Of a DNA stretch of 64,000 bases, positions 39,801-51,569 are shown one piece after another. Source of the DNA: Anticarsia gemmatalis (Eukaryota > Arthropoda > Insecta > Lepidoptera > Erebidae); NCBI RefSeq assembly GCF_050436995.1, contig NC_134747.1, positions 1,557,501 through 1,621,500 on the forward strand, written 5' to 3'. The notes beneath the pieces were generated by a model. It searched no databases, had not been told where the DNA came from, and saw only the letters and a list, made by a program, of their open reading frames with translations. Position 1 is the stretch's first letter, and each line of letters starts with the position of its first letter. The position numbers were made by a program, and so were the translations under genes.

Positions 39801-42300
39801 CTATTTTTATCGGTAACAATGTAATATGGGATGGGTGGAATGCTTCAGGCTATATAAGGGTTGATAATAAAAATATATAGGTAGGTATATACTTTATTCG
39901 TACCTACTACCTACCGGGCAATAAAAACGTGAATTAAATTTTTATTTCGAATAAAAGTACCTTGATTCTATGAGTTTTATAAATATGATGCAATTGCAGG
40001 GGCTATCTGCATATAAATAGGCCACATCGTGAAGTTCAAGTTTCAAATAAATGAGGAACTTAAAACAAATAGAAAATAAGATTATTCTGTTCTATTAAGG
40101 AGAGTATACATATGTTAGTTCTATCTAACTTCGTTTTATTAAATCTGAAACAAAATTTAAAAACTAAAAGTCGACGCCAATTTGTTATGTAAAATGGGGT
40201 AATAAAAATTCATAATTTGATTTAAATTCTTTAATCCCAAGTTGATATTCCAACATCAAATTGAAGATCTCACTAAAATCTCTTCAAATATAAATCGTAG
40301 TGAGATCAAAGAGTTGCTTCGGCTTAACGACTAATTACTAACTTTGGACTGCGATGTTGAGCCCTTTGATGTCTACTATCGGATTACAAAGACACTTTTG
40401 GATTTGAATGTAAAAATAGTTTAAAATAAATTGTGAAAGTATTTTAAATCTGATAATATTTATGCGAATTTTTTAAATCATAGCTTTTAAACTTTTGCCT
40501 TGCTTGTATATAACGCAGTATATTTTTATTATTATTCAAAGCTCAAGCCTGTAATCCCACTGCTGACAAAAGGCTACTCTCATAGCTATTATACGGGTAC
40601 AAAATGTTAAGCCGATTTGAAAATTTACCTAATTTGCGAGTGAAATCAAAGAGATGTGTCAATAATTCAAAATTTAAAGTATCGTTTTTAGGATACACAC
40701 AGCTATTAACATCTCTCCAATACAATCAAACCACATCACTCAACGTATTGGCTTTCCGAATATTAACAGCCGTTTGATATCGACCATCATCATTCCATCG
40801 GCTTGAATATCGCAAGCCGATTGAAACGAGTTGACCGCTACAACAGTCGGCAACAAGTGCTTGATTGATCCTCGATAAATCTTATACAAGCTTTTATGTA
40901 TATAAATATTCGAACCTGTATATACGAACGAAATATTCGCCAGTTATGTTCTCTGGTTCGTATTTTTTTGGTTTATAGTTTGTTTATTGGGCTTGGAGGT
41001 TGATTGGCTTCTGTATTCTTGATAAGGATATTTTATAGGCTTTTTGACTTGATTGAAACTTTTAGTGATAGTAGCACGATTCCTTTGTTTGATGGTTTCG
41101 TTCAATTTAAATGGTATTTATTAATGAATTATAGTTTAAGTTTCTGTTTCAATGCAGAAAGTTTTTCACAATATGAATATGATTTAAACGTATTGATCTT
41201 TGTAGAAATGGTTATTTATTTACCGTTGGGGTACCATTTAACTAAAACTTGGTTTTGTTGCTTTGAGGGTTTTGATAAAGAAGGACAGATGGCTAGTTTT
41301 AACATCATAGCTTCAGATAGGGATATCTAACTCGCGGTAAGATATAACAAATACAAATTTTACAGATATTTGCTTGCTTGGTACTCATTGTACCCAGGCC
41401 TTATCTTAAGTCCTAAGATATAATATATGGAACCGACCGTTCGCCCTTTATTACAACCCTTGGGGCAGAATTCTCACAAAAAATATAACCGTAAATAAAA
41501 TCTATTAGGCTTCGTAAAGGCTTTTAAAAAGTAGCCAGAAAAACCGACAAGCACTTTATCTTAGGTCTAGTCGTTAAGTACTAGTCCTATATTACTTGTC
41601 GGGTCAACGACCTTTCTACTTGCGTCATTCAGAAATACCTACATATTTTATATTGGACTATTTATTCCCCCTAAGGTCTGTCTTGGATTTTAATGTAGCC
41701 CGAATCGGTCTGAATCTCGCGAGTGACATTATGAGAAAAAAATGGAGGTTCCTTTTTTATACGCTTTTTTCGTAGACTTACGATAAGTGACGTATGAGGC
41801 TGACGGTTTCTAAAATAGAAATACTTTTTACGTAGTTTTGGTAGGATTATTTACGACTGGTGAAATCTTCCGAGAAGTATTGGCTGACAGATCAATATTT
41901 CTATAGATAGGAACAGCCAAGACTGAAAACTATGCATAAAATAGTTTGAATGTAATATTAAAGTACGATAAAAGAGTTGAGAATGTAATCGCTTGCATAC
42001 CTCTGGAATAAAATTATTCATATTACGTGAGTTATATAAATAAAAAACAAACTCAAGAAAATTCTTGTATTTGCCAACCCCAAGCGTAGGAATCGTCTTT
42101 TCGTATTTCCAAACACGTATATATTTTATTTTCACCTCGAAACTTCTTCAACAAAGAAATATTTGCAAATTGAAACGTGATTTTCTTGTTTATTATTATT
42201 TTCTTCGCAAAGTGAAACCTTATCTGTTCGCAATCTTGTCTAATTTAAACATTCATTTTCAAGCCAAAGAAATTCATATTTTTCTTCAAAAAATATGTTC
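36870..42300. other. AT-rich, gene-free stretch
   Basis: Nothing coding could be supported on either strand. There is only general AT-rich intronic or intergenic sequence with a few short GC spots (38,010-38,100; 39,700-39,760). Confidence 0.5.
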
Positions 42301-42331
42301 ATTTTATTTCTGGCTACGGGAAAGTTTCAAG

Positions 42332-42559
42332 ATGGCGTTCCCGCCGAAACTTGGTAGAAGTGTCAGTTGGTTCGTGACGTCACCGTTTACGTCACGGCCT
42401 CATATTGACCTGGCCTGGGGGTGGCAAGATGCGTTTGTCCCTAGAGCCCGCCCTTTTATGGCCGGGAGTACTTCGGAATACATTTGGGAAGTCTTAGACA
42501 GTTTCATTGTCCATTACGTTTTTTGTAAGAAACAATTTCGGCTTCCTTCAGTGAAATAA
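42332..42559 (+). promoter_or_regulatory. GC-rich pocket with two CRE-type sites and an AAGATGGCG word
   Basis: TGACGTCA (42,375-42,382) and TTACGTCAC (42,387-42,395) lie 4 nt apart, 40 bp after CAAGATGGCG, which resembles a YY1/Pho site. The pocket is clearly more GC-rich than its surroundings. A 75-codon frame opens at that ATG (MAFPPKLGRSVSWFVTSPF) and ends at 42,559, but no family is recognisable. I favour a regulatory element over a gene. Confidence 0.4.
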
Positions 42560-44980
42560 GAAGTGGATGAAATAAATAAACGATTTTTACGGTCGTGTAG
42601 GTTGAGGGGAATCTGTGGATGTTATTGCTGATATCTGACTGCGTGAAGTGTGTTTTTATGGCAGTTCTCGCACTAATGTGAAATGAAACGAGTATTTTCT
42701 GTGTACTTATCTGTTAATATTCTTACACGAGTTCTTTCGTTACTATTGACTGTTTGTGTTTACTGAACAGGAAATAAATATTCTTTATATGCCTCATACG
42801 GTGATCTAAAGTGTCCTAAAATGCAACTTGATTTTAGATTTCTGCTACAAATTCATTTTGAGTACCTAGTCACCTTTCACGAGGTGTGAAGAGGCATGCT
42901 CGTCGTTTCCCGCTAGCTCCTCGAGAATCTAGTTTTGTTGGCAAATCTCCCGAATTGTATAGATGTGCTGATCTTTGCGGTTTTATTGGTCTTTTAGTAA
43001 ATTTCGCTCGATCGAGTATTCTCGTTCTAAATATAGGTACTTACTTCAATTTATTTTTGAGTAACTTTATGTAGCAAACGATTCTTAGCGGGTATATTTT
43101 TCACGTGATGGTATAAACCTGTTCCTAATTTTATCTCCTTCATTATTTTGTAAAATCTTGACATTTCATTTAAGTTTTTTCTTGAAAGGGTCGGTCTAAC
43201 TTTTCTCAAGTTTTCCTATGAGCTTAATAAATCGAGCTTATTGTCACGGTAGACAAAATTATGACGCAATTATTTTCTTTTATTAAGGAAAATGACTTCC
43301 ATAAGATGAAAAGAATACACATCTACTTAATAAAACCACAGGTTTATCCAGAAAAGATATCTATGCTATTCATAAAACTAACCACCGTTCGTTGCAGCAA
43401 CTAGTTTTATACATCCAAACATCGTTTAAAGTTCCTACCAACTGGCCGCCAAGTAATAAACAACAACACAATCTGTTATTGCACTTTATTCTCGGAACTT
43501 CAGATGCAGCGAAAGTTAAAATGTATAGAAATCCTTGACCTTTATTATATCAATTGTAAAGTTAGTATTAGTTTCTCTTAGAGCTCAGTGAGACCCTGAT
43601 ATTGATATAGATTGATTATTTTGGAGAAAATAGTGTGTACTTACAAAATATTTATATCATTTGCTTGTGTTTTAGTAGCTATCGTGTTCTATTTATTTTT
43701 TCATGTTGGATTCAGATTATGTAGTTTAGTGTTGAATAGATAATATGGAGATATATAGAGTAGTAGGCAAGACCCCAGAGTAGTAGGCAATCGCTGAGAG
43801 AGTTCGTGAAACGACTGTCGACAGTGTGTTAGGATTCTTAATAGTCCTAACTTTTGTAGACTAATGTTACGTAAGTGTTATCGTCTTTATTTTCTTGATG
43901 TTTGGGCATTAGTTGCATTCGTTCACAAGCTGACTGCTAGCCGTGACTCATTTAAAATTATACAAATCGATAGGTATCTTTTAGTACATATCTACCTGAA
44001 ATATAACACTTTTCGGGCCGTGCAAAACACGATCCAAATAAACGTACATAGGTGAAATAAAACACGCGAAACATAGCAGGGCTGGCGATCATAAACGAAC
44101 ATTTACGACGGTCGCCGAAGGTACCCGATTCGCGTTTTATTCCCGCATTCCGGAGTCAATTAGGACGCTTTGATGGTGCAATGAACGTTGCGGCCGGTAT
44201 AGCTTGCACGTAAACTATAAATAAAGTACATAGTTGGTTTTGTGGTACATAAAAATATATAATGTACTGGCCCTTTATTGTTTACACAACCTTTGTAAAA
44301 GTATATAAGGGATTGTAAACCGAAAGGAAATTGCAACTCAAAGAATTAAAACTATTGCGAAGAGCATGTTGTTCTTTGGCGTAGTTTAATTTGAAAAATA
44401 AATATAATATATGTAATTTTAATTACTAGTATATTAGAGTTCTTTTTACTAAGTATTTTTTATAATACTGTTAAATTAATTTTCATCACAAAAAATATAC
44501 GCAAAAGTTATTTACTAAAGTATCTGAACTATTCGCTCTTGAAATATAATCCTAAAATCGCAGTTTCAGTGTAATTAACGAGAGATACGATGTTGAAACA
44601 GTTGAAGCAGATATCAAAATTGAACGTTTAATGAAATTCGACGCGTAACCGTCTGTGAACTCGAGTTTTCGAAATAACGCTATAAACTTGTATTTACTTG
44701 ATACTATAGTATTTACTTCAAGCTATAGTTTACTTGAAGTATATAAGTGTAGTTGTAGTTTTGTTGTTGATCTATAATAAGGAACTAGCTCATTGAGCAT
44801 GACCTGGATAAGGGGCTAGACCTGGCATATAACCACTCTACTGTTGATAACAATACAACAAAAATCGAAAAAATTATAACGGACTTTCAGTTTCAACTTT
44901 TAAATTTCGCGTTGCATGGTCATTGTATATTAGACTGCGGGAATTAACTCGTAAACGCCTTTTATGTTAATTTGCCTGAC
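42560..44980. other. AT-rich, gene-free stretch
   Basis: It holds a short direct repeat (AGAGTAGTAGGCAA at 43,758 and 43,779) and a somewhat GC-richer patch at 44,080-44,200. No exon is supported. Confidence 0.5.
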
Positions 44981-44981
44981 G

Positions 44982-45012
<31 letters not shown>

Positions 45013-45210
45013 CAACTCCCGCACTAAGAATTGCTCTTGTGTCGCGGGGACTTTTACAATCATACAAACAACGGACACAAAGCACAACCAGACCCGAAAC
45101 AATTATTTGTGGATCGCACAAATAATTGTCCCGTGTGGGAATCGAACCCACGACCTCCCGTTGCAGTGGTATCGGCGTGGCGACCTAAACCACTGCGTCA
45201 CGGAGGCAGT
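44982..45210 (-). mobile_element. tRNA-derived SINE, well-preserved copy
   Basis: On the minus strand: ACTGCCTCCGTGACGCAGTG (A box), GTCGTGGGTTCGATTCCCAC (B box), body GGTTGTGCTTTGTGTCCGTT and CCCGCGACACAAGAGCAATT, ending in an A-run (the T25 at 44,982-45,006). Confidence 0.93.
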
Positions 45211-47670
45211 TTCGGCGCAGGTTACACCGACCTTGGTCGTTAGCAAACTTTTAGTCTGTTTGTCACACCATTCTTAAACAACAGAAGCCGTCAAACTTAA
45301 CGGAATGTAATACCTCGCCTTGTTCCCATAAGATTAGGTAGAAAGCAATAAACGGTACAAGCCTTGTCCAATCATTTTGGAAATTACGAAACATTTTGGT
45401 AAATTGTCTAAAAGTTGCAAAACAAGTCAAGTTTGAAAGGACTGACGGTATTCGGTAGCTAGAAAACGTCAAAATACAATGTTCAGTCGCGTGCTTTGTA
45501 GTTTAAATTGTACCGGTTTGAATGCGAAGCACTGCCAACTGTACCGACTTGAAAGTTTCGCTGCAGTTTAAATGTTATTAATTGGTTTACTTGCTCCGAC
45601 TTAGACGGAGTTGGACTTGCGATTAATCGCGTGAAATATGGTTTTAATTTTTGTTGTAAAAAGGTGATTTTTTGATAGGATGATGGGTGATTTTGAGTCC
45701 TTTTCGACAGCGCTGTTCCGCTAAGTCTTTATACCAACCTTTATTGATAAGATGGCGAACAGAAGATAACTTTACTTATTCACCGTTTTCTAGGTTTATT
45801 TCTAAAACTGTCTGTCGTATTTTGCACTTTGTTATTGACTCTTTTAAAGTTTGTTATACATTGAATCACACTTTATTTTCATGGAAATATGTAACTATTA
45901 AAACGATTTTTCAGGTTGTGGATTTAATTCAGAGCTATAATATCTTTACTTTATCTATCAAAAGACGCTAAGGAAAAGTCGGATACAGTATCTTTCTACT
46001 ATCGGCTAGTATTTTTATTATTTTCGCACTCATCTTTCAATCTATTCAATCTCAAGATCTATTATGTCTTAGACATATCATATAACAGATATATTCCATC
46101 AGATGGCGCTTGCGAGGTTGCCCAAACAAAAATATTGACTGTCTGAGTTACGTCCTAAACAAACGGTTATATTACGATGTAATGGTGGCTATCTATCAAG
46201 AATAGAGTAATTATTGGACATGATGAAACTTTCATATGATACTTTAGCTAACTAACTTTTGTCTACGGCTTCAACTATGTCAATTTACTTAGTTTTTGAC
46301 TTTTTTCGATGATTTTTTACCCTTTTATATAAGTAAGGCACGTTGTTTTAATTGTGATTTTATATAAACATCCACTAAATTCTTTCTCTTCGATCAGCTA
46401 TGTCTTATCAGTGCATGGGTGTACAGGGGATACTTAAATGCTCCTGTCCAATATTGAGGATATATTTGACAGGAGGATATTGATCATTGCGATTAAGGTT
46501 ACTTAATAGTTAGTAAAAGATATGAACATAATATCGGTTAACGTCGAAAGAAAATCTCAATTAGAAATTTACTTATTTATTTTAATTATCCTTTTTTAAT
46601 TAATAATATATGTCACCTGAGGTATCTCACCGATGTAAGATAAAAAGATAAAAATATTTATTTCTGTCCAAGTTTACAATGTTTTTGAGAACAATTATAG
46701 CCACACTAGGCGTTGCCTGTATCGTGGTATCAATGCAATTGATTACCAGATAGGACTAGTTATAGATGTACAATAATTCTGCTTACTATCTAATAGTAAA
46801 TAATACAAGCGAATATTATTATGATAGCAGAACAGAGAACAAAATTTTACACAACAACAAAGACTTAACTATAAATGGTCTGTGTGTATGTGTGTATGTA
46901 TGTGTGTGAGTGTGTGTATGTATCAATACGTTTATGCACAGCAGATAGGCTTTTTCGAGCTCTTCATAAAATTATATTATGAGTTGAGTTATCTTCTGAA
47001 AAAGTGTTTCAGAAAATTAATATTTTATTCAGCTCTCTTTTAAATTAACATAAACAAAGTACAAAAGTATAATTCAGGAATAGGTACTTACTTTACAAAC
47101 GTAAACCATTTATTTAGCCCGACTTGTCCCCAGCGTGTTGAGACGGATGTGACGTTGAATACTGGCAACATACTTTCAGCTTATTCCACTGGGAAGCTTG
47201 TAAAGCTTAGGTAAAGTTTTGATAGACTTATTTTTACGTTGTAACTTAGTAGCGTAAGTCATGGATTGTATAATATTTTACTTTTCAGTTGAACAACTCA
47301 ATGCTATTCACAGTAATAGATAAAAAAAAATATAAATAAAAAGTAAAACTAATTCGTTGCTTTTTTTGTCGGAAAAGCATCCACTGATTTGGATAAAACC
47401 GCCTATTCCAGTTTTGTAGGTCTAGAAACCTAAATCTCGTCGCATTGCCACGCTAACATGGCTACACTTGGAGCGTTACCTAATCAGTTAACTAGGCCTT
47501 TCCTCTGCTGGATTTTTTGAATAACTGACCATCTTTTACAACAATTCATGATATCATGATCATATCAATTTCAAACTTTCATGTTGTATGTTTACTTAAA
47601 CCTCTACTGCTTGACATTCCGGCGCATTTATCAGTTGCCGTAGTAACAAGCTGGCAGTTTATTTCTTTTC
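45211..47670. other. AT-rich, gene-free stretch with a TG microsatellite
   Basis: A (TGTG/TATG) microsatellite lies at 46,880-46,922. No coding exon is supported. Confidence 0.5.
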
Positions 47671-47678
47671 ACGTATCT

Positions 47679-47810
47679 CAGTTGACAACTAGTGTACGTC
47701 AAAGTAATGTCACTATTCAGTACATTGCTGCTTTGACGTAACATGTTAATCACCATAATCTAAGGAAAAAGCAATGTATAGCATAGTGGCTTTCAAATAG
47801 TTGTCAACTG
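47679..47810. mobile_element. MITE with perfect 13-bp inverted ends
   Basis: CAGTTGACAACTA and TAGTTGTCAACTG are exact inverses. An inner pair (TACGTCAAAG / CTTTGACGTA) suggests a nested foldback. The outer phrase CGTATCTCAGTTGACAAC recurs at 62,322. Confidence 0.75.
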
Positions 47811-48365
47811 AAATTCGTGGTGGCCTCTGTATTTGTTTACTTACTTAAGGGTGCACTTGCCCATAAGCATTAGGTCAAGCTTTAAAGGTAAAACTTAAAG
47901 AAAGTGCAGGTACAACTATGTTAGCAGGTACGAGTGTTGAGTGAACGTGACAGACACTAAAGTGTTTCGCTAATGCAATTATGTAGTGCACACATTAGTG
48001 CTTAGGGGCAAGTTTACAGTTTAAAATAGAATGTAGTGTGGGTTTTTGGCTTGAAAATTAAGTGTTTATACTTGTTAATGTTGCATTTTGCTTAGTTGTT
48101 CTATTAAGTTACTATTACGGGTGTTTCTGAGGTTTAAGGTGTTAAGGATTCAGTTTGAGGATTTTTCAAGAAACTTTTTACACAAGAATAATTTATGTTT
48201 CGTTGCTTAGTCCGTATCGAGGAAGTCTTGATGTGATCGCTAAATTGACGATTTTATTTAAGTATATTTAGCTTATATTCGAATCGAATAGCAAACCGTT
48301 TCCTAAGTAAGTATAATATATTATTAGATTTACGATAGAAATAAATATGTCTTATTTTTCTTAGC

Positions 48366-48597
48366 AGACTGCCTCCGTGGCGCAGTGGTTTAGGTCACCA
48401 CGCCGATACCACTGCATCGGGAGGTCGTGGGTTCGATTCCCACACGGAGCAATTATTTGTGCGATCCAAAAATAATTGTTTCGGGCCTGGTTGTGCTTTG
48501 TGTCCGTTGTTTGTATGTTTGTAAAAGTCCCCGCGACACAAGAGCAATACTTAGTGCGGGAGTTGTCTTTTTTAAAAATGAAAAATGAAAAAAATGA
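48366..48597 (+). mobile_element. tRNA-derived SINE, well-preserved copy
   Basis: ACTGCCTCCGTGGCGCAGTG and GTCGTGGGTTCGATTCCCAC are intact A and B boxes. It has the same body as the 45.0-kb element and ends in an A-rich tail. Confidence 0.93.
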
Positions 48598-48599
48598 TT

Positions 48600-49620
48600 T
48601 GACAATCACATTTAAGGTACCACACGGAATAAAAAAAATATTCATAAAAGTACAGCAAACTTATAACACGAACCGTTTAAAAAACAACTGCAATTACAGT
48701 AGAATAAATTAAAGCAGGCTCGCAATATTTTATTAGCGCAAAGACATCGCGTGTCGCGGCTGTTGTCGCATGGGAACGAACGGCCGGTGTAATTTCTCAT
48801 CACTCGTACAAATGTTCAGCTTGGTATTAGACTCCATGCAAATTACGAGGTTTTATTAAATATGTTGTACTCCTGGAAGGGAAATAAGGAATTTTGTAAG
48901 GGCTTTTTTGAGACTTTTTTTGTAGGCGGCATCTTGTTCGTCAAGGGTTATTAAATACGAAATGCAAGGAAATATTTTTTTATTACGGTTGCAGAGAAAA
49001 TATTTCTTTCAAGTATTAATACTTTGCAGAAATGATATGTTGAAGAGTAGTTTCTCGTATAAATGATAATAATTGGTAATACTAATAAGAATTAAAAGTA
49101 ACATTTTAATAGGAATCGTGCGATTTCAATCCTGTACGATTTTCAGGAATTTATACAGTTTTCATAGTACTCCTATTAAATATTATTGTAAGTGGGTAGA
49201 GACATTTATTGGATTGTTTCTACAGTAGTGACGTAGTGTTTTTGATCAATGAAACAGTTTATAAAAGGCTTTTGAAACAGTATCGCTGTCTATTTTAAGG
49301 CTTCTTTGGTGTAATGACGTCGAAATGTGCTGCGTCATCGTCTTGTTATTTAAGAGCTTATTTATATTAAAATAATGAAGTAGAGTTGACAGATTTAGAA
49401 TAAATGGATTATCATCGTGTTCATAGAATACGAGTATATCTCCTTTTGGTGGGTGTTAAGAAGCCTTCTTATCAACGACGCCGACCCCCCAACGAAGGTC
49501 GACGACTTGATGTCGGCGGCTCTTTCTTTCAAGTAAAGTGTGTCAGAAACTTGTAGGCTGACTTGAACTAAAAAAAATATGTTTCGGCGAGTCAGCGACT
49601 TCGCTATTAGGTCTAGACTT
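48600..49620. other. Gene-free stretch
   Basis: No exon supported. A GC-rich spot lies at 49,470-49,520 (GACGCCGACCCCCCAACGAA). Confidence 0.5.
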
Positions 49621-49625
49621 AATTA

Positions 49626-49682
49626 TTAGGTCGGGGAAAAAGTCTTTTCGCATTATAATATGTATGAGCTTCCCCGACCTAA
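49626..49682. mobile_element. 57-bp mariner-type relic with TA target duplication
   Basis: TTAGGTCGGGGAAAAAGTCT at one end and AGCTTCCCCGACCTAA at the other are inverted, flanked by TA on both sides (49,624-49,625 and 49,683-49,684). The sequence is typical of a mariner terminal inverted repeat. The transposase is entirely missing. Confidence 0.75.
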
Positions 49683-50480
49683 TATACTAACAGGAAAATG
49701 TGCTTATAAGTTACTTCTTTACTCAACTATTCCATGACTCCTATATTCCAAAAGTCCTAGTAAAAACTATCTGAGCAGCATTTTACTATTTACCAGCCTT
49801 ACACTTAGACAGATAAATCTTAGTTTTCTGAAAAAATAAGTTTTATACCTTAGGCTTTTATTGAAGAATGATAAAAGCAGATTTCTATTTTATACTCATC
49901 CACCAGATTCTTTAGAAAAATCTTTGCTTATCATCTCATGACTCACGATATATTATTATGTTACCAAAAATAACAGATTACAAAAAGCTTGATCGCATTA
50001 TCTTGTCGCTGTAACCGAAATATGACATAAATCTGAAGTTCGGTAACTTGTGACGCGACGAGCCTGTATCGTGACTTTGATGGATTACTTTATTGCTTCT
50101 AATTCAATGTAACTTGTGCTAAGATTTTCCTTATGTGTTTTTGATCGTGCCGTATTGTGGGACTTTAGTCACGTGGAATATTTATGTAAAAGAATGTTTT
50201 AGTAGTAGTTTAAGTGGGAAAAAGACAGTGTAATATGGACTCGTAAAACAGTAAAAATGTAGAGTGAGAGTTTCTTTTGCCCTTAAACTGAAACGTACTC
50301 GATTTACTAGAGAGTACTGAAGAGTAGTATAAGCCCAGTGTTAGGCTAGATATTTAGCCAGTTTTAATGCCAGAGACGCAGCCATGTGTTAAGCTAGCTA
50401 TTTGCTGTCTATTGAGTCTACTACCAAGCTAGCTATCAATATACAATCTACAATTTACACTTTAAAAATAACGTCACAGC

Positions 50481-50730
50481 CAATTACACTCACCGGTCGG
50501 TAAACGAACTGTGGGTTAAGCAAACCTTGTCGTGGTCATTCGATAGATGGGTGACCGTCTAGTGGTCCTTAGAACTGGGCGTCTCCGTGCTTCGGAGGGC
50601 AGGTAAAAAGTTTGTCCCGGTTGTTGTCAATTAAGATAACAGTCGTTAAGCCACGTTAAAGGCCTTCGGGCGGCTTGAACAACTTTGACACTAGGTTGAC
50701 CACTAACCATTCGATAAGAAGATAAGAAAG
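50481..50730 (+). mobile_element. 5S rRNA-derived SINE, copy 3
   Basis: CTCACCGGTCGGTAAACGAA, GTGGGTTAAGCAAACC and GATAGATGGGTGACCGTCTA give the 5S-like head. The body and tail match the 8.7- and 14.2-kb copies (TTGACACTAGGTTGACCACT, GATAAGAAGATAAG). Confidence 0.85.
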
Positions 50731-51104
50731 ACTTTAAAAATGCTAAGCGACCGTAACTAGTTCAGAAAGAAGTAGTTTTGTCAAGAATCAAAACTTATTC
50801 ATCGCACTACAGAGATGACTCACCCACACATATTCACTTTACGCTTTCTGTAATAAATGATTTATTATACACGTGTCTTCAAACTTCACGAAGTGCCATG
50901 AATGTGCTGGAAATAGCAAATATGTGGGATTTGCTCTTTAGCAGCAGCTTTAGCCAGTTAACCTTTAAACTCTCTCATAGATTGATTTATTTATAAGTAG
51001 TGAATAACATACACATAATAATTCATCCTTGGTTTACCTGACTTGTGTTAGCCATGGTAGCATTGACAATGGTCGTACACTTACATTTTTTCAGTTTTTT
51101 TTTA

Positions 51105-51183
51105 AACCACGTCAAAGGCCTCCGATCGGCTTGAACAACTTTGACACTATATTGACCACTAACCATACGATAAGAAGAAGAAG
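51105..51183 (+). mobile_element. 5S-derived SINE, 3' tail fragment
   Basis: AACCACGTCAAAGGCC, CGGCTTGAACAACTTTGACA and ATACGATAAGAAGAAGAAG are the last 75 bp of the family. It lies 85 bp upstream of the proline-rich exon. Confidence 0.8.
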
Positions 51184-51267
51184 TCATAATAGCATACGAC
51201 ATCTATTTAAATTTTGTCTCACCTTCATCATTGTCTACAGTTTCTTAATAGGTTTCTTCTTCCCCAG

Positions 51268-51418
51268 CTTCAACTGGAGGCAGGTGCCGGCGAGGGTCCA
51301 GGGCCTCCAGTGAACAATAACTCGGAGGGGGCCGTGGCCAGTCCTCCGAGAGATGACAACCACAACGCGCCGCAACCTCCACCTGTCACTCCACGACCGA
51401 GGCCACTGACCCCTGCAG
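51268..51418 (+). CDS. Proline-rich internal exon of an unrecognised plus-strand gene
   Basis: 151 nt, acceptor TTCTTCTTCCCCAG with a strong pyrimidine tract, donor GCAG|GTATGT, phase 0 to 1. Much more GC-rich than its surroundings. It encodes LQLEAGAGEGPGPPVNNNSE, then SPPRDDNHNAPQPPPVTPRP and RPLTPAG, a low-complexity Pro/Asn-rich segment of the kind found in disordered regions of signalling or transcription proteins. The PPPVTPRPRP stretch could bind SH3 or WW domains, but I cannot name the gene. The same frame stays open to a stop at 51,567, so an alternative end by intron retention is conceivable. Confidence 0.75.
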
Positions 51419-51569
51419 GTATGTGTAAAGTAAAACATAGTTTTGAGAGCGAGATACTTACTGAAGAATTCAGGAACCCATTTAGCTCCTATTTGGAAGA
51501 TAGCGGAAGATTTAGTGATCCAGCAAAACATAGCTTTAAGAGATTGTTGTCTTTAGAGCGATTTTGAAT

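Noticed and set aside
45160..45210. A tRNA gene (also at 48,368 and 19,750)
   Set aside because: A and B boxes are present, but no cloverleaf with intact acceptor stem can be drawn and the same body follows each head, as in tRNA-derived SINEs.
46880..46922. TGTG/TATG run as a functional element
   Set aside because: Ordinary microsatellite.
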